Positions 49,542-64,000 of a DNA stretch of 64,000 bases are shown here, piece after piece. The position numbers were made by a program, and so were the translations under genes. The DNA is from Panacagrimonas sp052389915 (GTDB taxonomy: Bacteria; Pseudomonadota; Gammaproteobacteria; Nevskiales; Nevskiaceae): assembly GCA_052389915.1 (NCBI GenBank), contig JBQTHL010000015.1:80830-144829 (forward strand), written 5' to 3'. The notes under the pieces were generated by a model that was not told the origin of the DNA, searched no databases, and was given only the letters and a program-made list of their open reading frames with translations. Numbering within the stretch: position 1 is the stretch's first letter; each line of letters starts with the position of its first letter.

Positions 49542-50369
49542 ATGGAACAGGCATTGCCGCTCGGTCACGGACCGGGCTTGAACGAGCGGCCCGTGCGCGC
49601 GCTGCCCAGAATGGACACGGTCAACATTCTCGGCGCGGAGATTCACAACTACGCTCGGCCGGAGCTGCTGGATCGCTTGCAGCAGGGCGTGCTGTACACG
49701 CCGAACGTGGACATCATCATGAAGCTGCGCACCGATCCGGAGTTTCGGGCCGCCTACCAGGCGGCGGAATTCCGCGTGTGCGACAGCCGCATCGTGCAGT
49801 TGGCGGCCTGGTTCCTCGGAACCCCGATCCGCGAAAGAATTGCCGGGTCGGATTTTTTTGGCGAGTTCTGCAACCATCATCGCCTCAATCCGGACGTCAG
49901 AATTTTCCTGCTCGGGGCAGGCCCGGGCATTGCCGAGATCGCGCGACAGCGGATCAATGGCCGCCTGGGTCGCGAAATCATTGTCGGAGCCCATTCCCCG
50001 AGCTTCGGGTTCGAGAACAACGAGGCGGAGTGTCAGTCGCTGGTGGCACGCGTGAACGCCTCCGGGGCAACCGTCCTCGCGGTCGGCGTGGGCGCGCCCA
50101 AGCAGGAAAAGTGGATCGCGCGCTATCGCGCGCAGATGCCCGGCGTGCGCATCCTGATGGGACTCGGCGCGACCATCGACTTCGAAGCCGGAACCCTGTC
50201 GCGCGCACCGATGTGGATGCGAACCGCGGGGCTGGAATGGGCGTATCGACTTGCGCTCGAACCGCGCCGCTTGTGGCGTCGTTACTTCATCGACGACATG
50301 CCGTTCTTCTGGCTCGTGCTCAAGCAGCGGCTGGGCTTTTATCGCTCCCTGGAAGAAACGAAGGGTTGA
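49542..50369 (+). CDS. WecB/TagA/CpsF-family glycosyltransferase
   Basis: A 275-residue GT26 enzyme. Family motifs are YTPNVDIIMKLRTDPEF, CDSRIVQLAAWFLGTP, FLLGAGPGIAE and AVGVGAPKQEKWIARY, with the C-terminal membrane-binding segment rich in Arg and Trp. It adds N-acetylmannosamine(-uronate) or a similar sugar to a lipid-linked acceptor. ATG 49542 has AAGGAA at good spacing; an upstream ATG at 49521 overlaps the mutase stop. With the two upstream genes it forms a sugar-nucleotide/envelope polysaccharide operon. Confidence 0.9.
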   Translation: MEQALPLGHGPGLNERPVRALPRMDTVNILGAEIHNYARPELLDRLQQGVLYTPNVDIIMKLRTDPEFRAAYQAAEFRVCDSRIVQLAAWFLGTPIRERIAGSDFFGEFCNHHRLNPDVRIFLLGAGPGIAEIARQRINGRLGREIIVGAHSPSFGFENNEAECQSLVARVNASGATVLAVGVGAPKQEKWIARYRAQMPGVRILMGLGATIDFEAGTLSRAPMWMRTAGLEWAYRLALEPRRLWRRYFIDDMPFFWLVLKQRLGFYRSLEETKG

Positions 50370-50390
50370 CGACGATCCCGCAGCTCGGAA

Positions 50391-51479
50391 TCAGGGCCTC
50401 GGAAAAATGCCGCGCTCGATGAAACTGCTCAGCCAGTATCGGAACGTGTCCTCGGTGTCACAGACCTCGGTGAAGCCGGCCTGACGCAGCTTGATGGCGC
50501 TGACGAATGCAGGCAGCGGCGGTTGCGTGGCGCCAAAGGCGAAGCAGAAGTCGGCGTAGTGATGCGACTCGCCGAGCAACTCGAGCATGGAGACCGGTCG
50601 CAGTTTGTGCTTGCGCACGATGGCGTCCCAGCGCGCGGATTGCGCTGGCAGATAACTGGCCATGGGCCGAGGCAAATCCGGGCCCATCTCGACTCCCAGT
50701 GTGTCCGCAATCGCAGGCCAGAGATTGCGCCATTCGAAGACATCGCCGTTGGTCACATTGAAGTGCTGGCCTGCCGCCGCCGGTGTCATGGCGGCCCAGG
50801 CAAAAACGCGTGCGAGCAGGCGGGCATCGACCGCCTCCCAGACGTAGGACACGCCACCGGGAAATCCAAACGGCTCGTCGTTCTCGCGACAGATTGCCGC
50901 GTAGGCGCCGAGCACCGGCGCCAGGTTCATCGCCACGCCATAGGCCGATCCCACGATCAATTGCGGGCGCAGAATGGAAAACCCGAAACCGGCTGCCGCC
51001 GCAATGCTTCGCAGGTAGTCTTCCTGCAACCAGTAGAAATTTTCGTGCGCGTCGCGCGGATTGCGCTCGCGCGCTGGGATCGGCATCGGGTGCAGATGGA
51101 TGCCGTAGGCCTTGGTGCCTTGCAGCAGGCTGAAATGCTGGAGACCTTTCGACGCAGCGAGCAGCGGCGCGGTGAAGTTCCTGAGCATCGCCAGATTGGT
51201 TTCCATCTGATCGCGCTCGGACCATCCGGCAATCAGGCCCGGCTTTTCGAACAGCGCGGCATAGACCACGTGCGTGACATCGCCGAGCGCGGACAAGGCC
51301 GATCTGCTGGCCGCCGCATCGCGAAGATCGACTGCCAGGTGACGGAACGATTTCGGGCTCTGAATCTCGGGTTTGCGCCGCGACAATGCGACCACCTCCC
51401 AACCCTGCGCAAGAAATTCTTCCACCGCCGCGGCGCCGACGACGCCACTGGCGCCGGCGACGAGAACCTTGTTGGCCAT
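50391..51479 (-). CDS. PRISE-like short-chain dehydrogenase/reductase
   Basis: A 362-residue extended SDR. The NAD(P)-binding motif is GASGVVGAAAVEEF near 8-21; GTKAYGIHLHP and ENFYWLQEDYL hold the Lys/Tyr pair typical of progesterone 5-beta-reductase/iridoid synthase-like enzymes, which reduce activated enones. The natural substrate is unknown. The start at 51479 has GAGGAGAG upstream. It lies downstream of rpoC and its terminator on the same strand and converges with the glycosyltransferase. Confidence 0.85.
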   Translation of the reverse strand: MANKVLVAGASGVVGAAAVEEFLAQGWEVVALSRRKPEIQSPKSFRHLAVDLRDAAASRSALSALGDVTHVVYAALFEKPGLIAGWSERDQMETNLAMLRNFTAPLLAASKGLQHFSLLQGTKAYGIHLHPMPIPARERNPRDAHENFYWLQEDYLRSIAAAAGFGFSILRPQLIVGSAYGVAMNLAPVLGAYAAICRENDEPFGFPGGVSYVWEAVDARLLARVFAWAAMTPAAAGQHFNVTNGDVFEWRNLWPAIADTLGVEMGPDLPRPMASYLPAQSARWDAIVRKHKLRPVSMLELLGESHHYADFCFAFGATQPPLPAFVSAIKLRQAGFTEVCDTEDTFRYWLSSFIERGIFPRP

Positions 51480-51605
51480 GTGTTCTCTCCTCGACTGCTG
51501 GTCATTGCCGTTCGCGGCTGGCCCGTGAACGGACCCGAGCGTAACGCGCACTCCGACGACCCGACAATCAGGTCGGACGCGAATGGACCGCGAACGTCAT
51601 GAAGA

Positions 51606-51630
51606 CAAAACCCCGCTTTCGCGGGGCTTC
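51606..51630 (-). terminator. Intrinsic terminator after rpoC
   Basis: On the minus strand GCCCCGC-GAAA-GCGGGG is followed by TTTTGTC, about 40 bp past the rpoC stop. The other strand also has a partial T tract (CTTCGTTTT), so it may work both ways. Confidence 0.8.
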
Positions 51631-51666
51631 GTTTTCCAGCTCCAGCGCCGGACTTGGCGGCGCCGT

Positions 51667-55935
<4,269 letters not shown>

Positions 55936-55964
55936 GATGACTCCAAAATTTCGTGTCCGGCGTG

Positions 55965-55997
55965 CTGTTGGGGTTCGCTATCGCTCACCCCAACCTA
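55965..55997. repeat. TAGGTTGGGGTGAGCGATAGC palindrome in the rpoB-rpoC gap
   Basis: TGTTGGGGTTCGCTATC is faced by its near-inverse CGCTCACCCCAACCTA. It lies in the spacer of an essential operon. Confidence 0.85.
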
Positions 55998-56014
55998 CGG
56001 AATGACCGCGATGA

Positions 56015-60091
<4,077 letters not shown>

Positions 60092-60215
60092 TCGTGACCT
60101 CGGTTGACTTCAAATTACAACGTGAATAGGAAACGGAAAGCGGGAAGCGGAGATCGCACCACGCGCTCTCCACTTTCCGATTACCGCTTCAGACTCGCGA
60201 AAACAGCAAAGCCCA

Positions 60216-60238
60216 GTCGGGGCGCTGAGCGCCCCGAC
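60216..60238 (-). promoter_or_regulatory. Hairpin in the rplL-rpoB spacer
   Basis: GTCGGGGCGC and GCGCCCCGAC pair around a 3-base loop; on the minus strand TGGGCTTTGCTGTTTT follows. It may act as the partial attenuator or processing site known between rplL and rpoB in other Gammaproteobacteria. Confidence 0.55.
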
Positions 60239-60274
60239 CGGCTTGGACAACTTGATGCTGCGAAGGGTCAAGAC

Positions 60275-60652
60275 TTACTTGACTTCCACCTTGGCACCGG
60301 CGGCTTCCAGCTTCTTCTTCATGGTTTCGGCATCGGCCTTATTCACGCCTTCCTTCACATCCTTGGGCGCGCCTTCGACCAGATCCTTGGCTTCCTTCAG
60401 GCCCAGGCCGGTGATCTCGCGAACCACCTTGATGACCTCGACCTTCTTCTCGCCAAAGTTGGTGAGCACGACCGTGAACTCGGTCTTCTCTTCCACCGGC
60501 GCGGCGGCAGCAGCAGCCGGGCCAGCCGCGGGGCCAGCGGCAGCGGCAGCGGAAACGCCGAACTTCTCTTCCATCATCTTGACCAGCTCGACGATGTCCA
60601 TGACGGACTTGGCGGCGATCGCGTCAAGAATTTCCTGATTGCTGAGTGACAT
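60275..60652 (-). CDS. rplL: 50S ribosomal protein L7/L12
   Basis: A 125-residue stalk protein: an N-terminal dimerisation helix region (MSLSNQEILDAIAAKSVMDIVELVKMMEE), an Ala/Pro hinge (AAAAAGPAAGPAAAAAAP) and a C-terminal factor-binding domain (EKTEFTVVLTNFGEKKVEVIK...GLGLKEAKDLVE). It recruits EF-Tu and EF-G to the ribosome. rplJ lies 63 bp upstream. Confidence 0.98.
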   Translation of the reverse strand: MSLSNQEILDAIAAKSVMDIVELVKMMEEKFGVSAAAAAGPAAGPAAAAAAPVEEKTEFTVVLTNFGEKKVEVIKVVREITGLGLKEAKDLVEGAPKDVKEGVNKADAETMKKKLEAAGAKVEVK

Positions 60653-60715
60653 GTGATGACTCCTGAAACGTTGAATGTATGTGTGTGCGAAAGCTGACTA
60701 CGGAAGGGGCAATAA

Positions 60716-61246
60716 CTACGCGGCTTCGGTCTGTTTGTCGGCGACGGCTTTGACCGTACGAACAAACTTGGCCGTGGGCTCGGCGAGCGTGCGAACGAAC
60801 TGACCGATGGGGGCTTTCATGACGCCCATGAGCAGGCTGAGCGCCTGATCCTTGGTCGGCAGGGAGGCGAGACGCTCGATGTCCTTGGGACCGTACAAGG
60901 TCCCGCCGACCGCAACCGCCTTGACCACCAGCTTGTCGTTTTCCTTGGCAAAGTCCTTGATGACACGACCCACCGAACCCGGATCCTCGAGAGAGAAACC
61001 GAGCACGAGCGGACCGGTCAGCGCGGGACCCAGGCACTCGAACTCCGTGCCTGCAACGGCCCGAATCGCCAGCGTGTTCTTGACCACGTGCAGATAGATC
61101 CCGTTTGCACGGGCCTTGCTGCGCAGGATGTCGAATTTGCCGGCGGTCAGACCGCGGTACTCGGCGGCAACCGCCGAGAGCGCCTTGGACGCAATTTCAT
61201 TGACTTCCGCAACCAGGGCCTTCTTGTCTTCCAACCGTAATGCCAT
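60716..61246 (-). CDS. rplJ: 50S ribosomal protein L10
   Basis: A 176-residue stalk base protein that anchors L7/L12 dimers. It opens MALRLEDKKALVAEVNEIA, has an RNA-binding N-terminal domain and a C-terminal helix for L7/L12. The ATG at 61246 has AGGAG upstream; the longer frame is leader sequence. L10 with L7/L12 normally represses its own leader RNA, which here would lie at 61247-61440. Confidence 0.97.
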   Translation of the reverse strand: MALRLEDKKALVAEVNEIASKALSAVAAEYRGLTAGKFDILRSKARANGIYLHVVKNTLAIRAVAGTEFECLGPALTGPLVLGFSLEDPGSVGRVIKDFAKENDKLVVKAVAVGGTLYGPKDIERLASLPTKDQALSLLMGVMKAPIGQFVRTLAEPTAKFVRTVKAVADKQTEAA

Positions 61247-61440
61247 AAGACCTGCTCCTGGTGCTGCTGTTGACGAACGGATTGGTTTCTTGCGAAACCC
61301 ATCCACCTCACGGTTACGCCGACAGCGAACAACTGCTTTCGGTTACACCGTCTGCGTAAGTGGCTATGCCAGCCCTTTAGTCCTTGCGGCGCTTACGGTC
61401 TTCGACGATGCGGCTTGCGCCACACGCAAAAATTACTTTT
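61247..61440 (-). promoter_or_regulatory. Probable L10 leader region (rplJL autoregulation)
   Basis: A ~195 nt untranslated stretch between rplA and rplJ, long compared with the other spacers in this operon. Position and length match the L10 leader of other proteobacteria. I did not fold it, so the kink-turn site is not shown. Confidence 0.5.
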
Positions 61441-61464
61441 AGGCGGGGCCTATTCGGCCCCGCC
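61429..61464 (-). terminator. Terminator-like hairpin after rplA
   Basis: On the minus strand GGCGGGGCC-GAATA-GGCCCCGCC is followed by TAAAAGTAATTTTT, an interrupted T tract. It may partly stop transcription between rplKA and rplJL. Confidence 0.6.
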
Positions 61465-61470
61465 CTTTAA

Positions 61471-62175
61471 TCATTCCGGCAGGCTGCCCACATCCACGCG
61501 GATGCCGGGACCCATCGTGGTCGAGAGCGTCACCTTCTTGATGAAGATGCCTTTCGACGACGCGGGCTTCTGCTTGCGGATGTCGCGCATCACGGCCAGC
61601 ATGTTTTCGAGAATCTTGTCCTTCTCGAAGTTCGCGGCGCCGATCGAGCAATGGAGAATCCCGGCCTTGTCGGTGCGGAACTTGGCCATACCGGCCTTGG
61701 CGTTCTTCACCGCGGTCGCCACGTCCGGCGTGACAGTACCGGTCTTCGGGTTGGGCATCAGGCCGCGCGGGCCGAGCAACTGACCCAACTGGCCGACGAC
61801 TCTCATGGCGTCCGGACTGGCGATAACGACCTGGAAGTCCAGATCGCCGCCCTTCATCCTGGCGGCGAGATCGTCCATGCCAACCGCGTCTGCACCAGCA
61901 GCGGTGGCTTCAGCAGCCTTCGCGCCCTGGGTGAAGACGGCGACCTTGACCGATTTGCCGTTACCGTGCGGAAGAACCGTGGACCCACGCACGTTCTGGT
62001 CGGACTTCTTGGCGTCGATGCCGAGGTTCACCGCCATGTCAACGGATTCCTTGAACTTGGCGGTGGAGCAGGTCTTGACCAAGTCCAGCGCCACGTCGAG
62101 CGGATAGACCTTGCCCTGCTGAACCTTGAACGTCTTCTGACGCTTGGTCAGTTTGATTTTTGCGTTCTGTGCCAT
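61471..62175 (-). CDS. rplA: 50S ribosomal protein L1
   Basis: A 234-residue protein of the L1 stalk near the E site. It contains NLGIDAKKSDQNVRGSTVLPHG and QLLGPRGLMPNPKTGTVTPDV, the family signature. It follows rplK by one base and would also act as the translational repressor of rplKA. Confidence 0.98.
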   Translation of the reverse strand: MAQNAKIKLTKRQKTFKVQQGKVYPLDVALDLVKTCSTAKFKESVDMAVNLGIDAKKSDQNVRGSTVLPHGNGKSVKVAVFTQGAKAAEATAAGADAVGMDDLAARMKGGDLDFQVVIASPDAMRVVGQLGQLLGPRGLMPNPKTGTVTPDVATAVKNAKAGMAKFRTDKAGILHCSIGAANFEKDKILENMLAVMRDIRKQKPASSKGIFIKKVTLSTTMGPGIRVDVGSLPE

Positions 62176-62176
62176 G

Positions 62177-62611
62177 TCACTTCACCCCTTCAACGTCGAT
62201 GCCCATGGAGCGGGCGCTGCCGGCGATGATGCGGATGGCAGAGTCCATGTCGGCGGCATTGAGATCCGCCATCTTGATCTTGGCGATTTCCTCGAGCTGC
62301 GAGCGCTTGATCTTGCCGACCTTGACCGTGTTCGGCGTCTTGGAGCCGGACTCGATGCCCACGGCCTTCTTGATCAGGTAAGTCGCCGGCGGCGTCTTCA
62401 TGATGTAGGTGAAGCTCTTGTCCGAGTACACCGTGATGACCACGGGAATCGGCATGCCGGGCTCCATCTTCTGGGTGGCTGCGTTGAACTCCTTGCAGAA
62501 ACCCATGATGTTCACACCCTGCTGGCCCAGTGCGGGACCGATAGGGGGCGAGGGATTGGCCTTGCCAGCTGGAATCTGCAGCTTGACGTAGCCTTGTACT
62601 TTCTTGGCCAT
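62177..62611 (-). CDS. rplK: 50S ribosomal protein L11
   Basis: A 144-residue protein that binds 23S rRNA in the GTPase centre with L10. It contains GYVKLQIPAGKANPSPPIGPALGQQGVNIMGFCKEFNA and the C-terminal GSARSMGIDVEG. AGGAG precedes the ATG. It heads the rplKA pair downstream of nusG. Confidence 0.98.
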   Translation of the reverse strand: MAKKVQGYVKLQIPAGKANPSPPIGPALGQQGVNIMGFCKEFNAATQKMEPGMPIPVVITVYSDKSFTYIMKTPPATYLIKKAVGIESGSKTPNTVKVGKIKRSQLEEIAKIKMADLNAADMDSAIRIIAGSARSMGIDVEGVK

Positions 62612-62676
62612 TCAATACTCCTGGTGGGTGCGAACGCCTGTTTAGGGCTCCCCGGTGGTACCGCGAATACCGCTAC

Positions 62677-63210
62677 TCAGGCCTTTTCGACCTGTGAAAA
62701 TTCCAGCTCGACCGGCGTAGACCGGCCGAAAATCAGAACCGCGACCCGCAGGCGATTCTTCTCGTAATTCACTTCCTCGACCACGCCCGAGAAATCCGCG
62801 AACGGGCCGTCGACGACTCTGATGCCCTCGCCCGGTTCGTACAGCGTCTTGGGCTTGGGTTTCTCCACCGCTTCTTCGACTCTGTGGAGGATGTTGTTGG
62901 CTTCCTTGTCGGAGATCGGCGCCGGCTTGTCCGGCGTGCCGCCGATGAACCCGAGCACTTTCGGGGTCGATTTGACCAAGTGCCAGGTGTCTTCGTTCAT
63001 CTCCATGTGCACGAGCACATAACCGGGGAAGAACTTGCGCTCGGTCATACGCTTGACGCCGTCCTTGATCTCGACCACTTCCTCGGTCGGAACCAGGATG
63101 TCGCCAAAGCTGTCCTGCAGCCCGGCGCGCGAGATGCGCTCCGTCAGCGCCTTCTTGACGCTGTTCTCGTACTGCGAATAGGCGTGCACCACATACCAGC
63201 GCATGGTCAT
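62677..63210 (-). CDS. nusG: Transcription termination/antitermination protein NusG
   Basis: A 177-residue factor with the NGN domain (RWYVVHAYSQYENSVKKAL...FFPGYVLVHMEM) and a C-terminal KOW domain (EGIRVVDGPFADFSGVVEEVN). It binds RNA polymerase and links it to Rho or the ribosome. Two close ATGs (63210, 63204) are possible starts. It follows secE by 13 bp. Confidence 0.97.
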   Translation of the reverse strand: MTMRWYVVHAYSQYENSVKKALTERISRAGLQDSFGDILVPTEEVVEIKDGVKRMTERKFFPGYVLVHMEMNEDTWHLVKSTPKVLGFIGGTPDKPAPISDKEANNILHRVEEAVEKPKPKTLYEPGEGIRVVDGPFADFSGVVEEVNYEKNRLRVAVLIFGRSTPVELEFSQVEKA

Positions 63211-63223
63211 CTTTGTCTTGTTC

Positions 63224-63604
63224 TCAGCTCTGGCCAGTCAGGGACTTCACGCCCCACAGCAACAGCGAATCCAGGCCCCACAGCAGCAGCGCGGTGATCA
63301 GAACCACCACCGCAATCATCAAGGTGGCCTGCACGGTTTCCTGGCGACTGGGCCAGACCACCTTGCGCAGCTCGGTGCGCGCGCCGACGAGATAGGACCA
63401 GACGGTTTGCCCGAGCTCGGTCTTGTAAGCCAGGGCCAGGGAGATACCGGTCGCCGCGAGCAGGCCGAGCGTGCGGATGAGCGCGTTGACGTCGTCCGCA
63501 AAGTAGTAGAAGGAGCCCATCGCGCCGACGAGCAGCAAGGCTGCCGCTGCAAGCAGGAGGCTGTCGTAGCGCGGCGCTGTAGAGACTTGGGTCTGAGGTT
63601 CCAT
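63224..63604 (-). CDS. secE: Preprotein translocase subunit SecE
   Basis: A 126-residue protein with three membrane helices (LLLAAAALLLVGAMGSFYYF; LGLLAATGISLALAY; TLMIAVVVLITALLLWGL) and the conserved RTELRKVVWPSRQET segment ahead of the third. The three-helix form is typical of Gammaproteobacteria and related groups. It clamps SecY in the inner membrane. ATG 63604 is chosen on homology; no clear ribosome-binding site. Confidence 0.95.
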   Translation of the reverse strand: MEPQTQVSTAPRYDSLLLAAAALLLVGAMGSFYYFADDVNALIRTLGLLAATGISLALAYKTELGQTVWSYLVGARTELRKVVWPSRQETVQATLMIAVVVLITALLLWGLDSLLLWGVKSLTGQS

Positions 63605-63649
63605 CGATACGGCCAACGCGTAGCAACACTTCAAAAGGCCCAGCTCAGG

Positions 63650-63725
63650 TGGCAGGGGCGGAGGGTTTCGAACCCCCAGCCTTCGGTTTTGGAGACCGAC
63701 GCTCTACCAGTTGAGCTACGCCCCT
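63650..63725 (-). tRNA. trpT: tRNA-Trp (CCA anticodon)
   Basis: Acceptor AGGGGCG/CGCCCCT, D-arm GCTC..GAGC, anticodon arm TCGGT-CTCCAAA-ACCGA with anticodon CCA, T-arm GGGGG-TTCGAAA-CCCTC with one weak pair, discriminator G and an encoded CCA tail. It lies between tuf and secE, as in related genomes. Confidence 0.97.
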
Positions 63726-63815
63726 AGCGCTGTTGCTGGACTACGCGAAACAAAAGGGGCGCGAATCATACGCGGGTCCCCCGTTACGTTCAACCTGTCT
63801 ATTACTTTCAAACCC

Positions 63816-63840
63816 CGCCGCGGAGAAACCCGCCGCGGCG
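63816..63840 (-). terminator. Possible terminator after tuf
   Basis: CGCCGCGG and CCGCGGCG pair around a 9-base loop, 8 bp past the tuf stop; the minus-strand tail GGGTTTGAAAG has only a short T run. Confidence 0.55.
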
Positions 63841-63848
63841 TCCTTGAG

Positions 63849-64000
63849 TTACGCCAGGATTTTCGTCACGACACCTGCACCGACGGTTCTGCCACCCTCG
63901 CGGATCGCGAAGCGGACCTGCTCTTCCATGGCGATGGGGTTGATCAGTTCCACCGTAACCTTGACGTTGTCGCCGGGCATGACCATCTCGGTGCCAGGCT
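63849..64000 (-). CDS. tuf: Elongation factor Tu, 3' end (partial)
   Basis: Only the last ~50 residues are in the window: GTEMVMPGDNVKVTVELINP, MEEQVRFAIREGGRTVGAGVV and the terminal TKILA, which is domain III of EF-Tu. The 5' part lies beyond the right edge. EF-Tu delivers aminoacyl-tRNA to the ribosome. The order tuf-trpT-secE-nusG is standard. Confidence 0.97.
   Translation of the reverse strand, partial: PGTEMVMPGDNVKVTVELINPIAMEEQVRFAIREGGRTVGAGVVTKILA

Overview
GC-rich, densely coding chromosomal DNA from a proteobacterium. The right-hand block tuf-trpT-secE-nusG-rplK-rplA-rplJ-rplL-rpoB-rpoC, a three-helix SecE, the pilB-pilC-pilD-coaE-zapD cluster and the RpoB N-terminus point to Gammaproteobacteria, probably near Xanthomonadales/Nevskiales. 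This placement is inferred from gene order and family resemblance only. No phage genes, transposases or CRISPR arrays are visible, but the spacers hold an unusually rich set of palindromic repeats.

1-12.7 kb: the 2-methylcitrate (propionate) pathway. On the minus strand lie prpB, prpC, acnD and, about 4.3 kb further on, prpF with a small 2Fe-2S ferredoxin. The sigma-54 activator prpR is divergent, and a good -24/-12 promoter lies in front of prpB. The segment between acnD and prpF carries accessory genes: a RelBE-like toxin-antitoxin pair, a decayed second copy of the acnD 3' end, an AT-richer lone SIR2-like protein, a Rap1a/Tai-type immunity protein, a rhodanese, an SRPBCC protein and a DUF559 endonuclease bracketed by repeats.

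12.8-31.7 kb: mixed metabolism and envelope. It holds an HSL-type esterase, a three-gene 2-oxoacid:acceptor oxidoreductase with its own FAD/4Fe-4S subunit, two paralogous alpha/beta hydrolases, an ArsR/SRPBCC pair, an HlyD/ABC/ABC-2 exporter, a WS/DGAT acyltransferase, an SMP-30-like secreted propeller, a histidine phosphatase, a TlpA thioredoxin and a possible operon of FabH, an NTF2-like protein and an ATP-grasp protein.

31.8-51.6 kb: type IV pilus assembly (pilB, pilC, pilD), coaE, zapD, rubredoxin, argS with a SPOR protein, an S9 peptidase, uvrD with a 51-residue membrane protein and an MtfA-like peptidase, then sugar-nucleotide genes (manC-like, phosphomannomutase, WecB/TagA glycosyltransferase) and a PRISE-like SDR. 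Between rubredoxin and argS sits a tandemly duplicated ~250 bp element with conserved hairpins, each copy ending in a minus-strand intrinsic terminator: the best candidate here for an undescribed small-RNA pair. A ~359 bp MITE-like element lies upstream of uvrD.

51.6-64 kb: rpoC, rpoB, the L7/L12-L10-L1-L11 cluster, nusG, secE, tRNA-Trp(CCA) and the 3' end of tuf, all on the minus strand.
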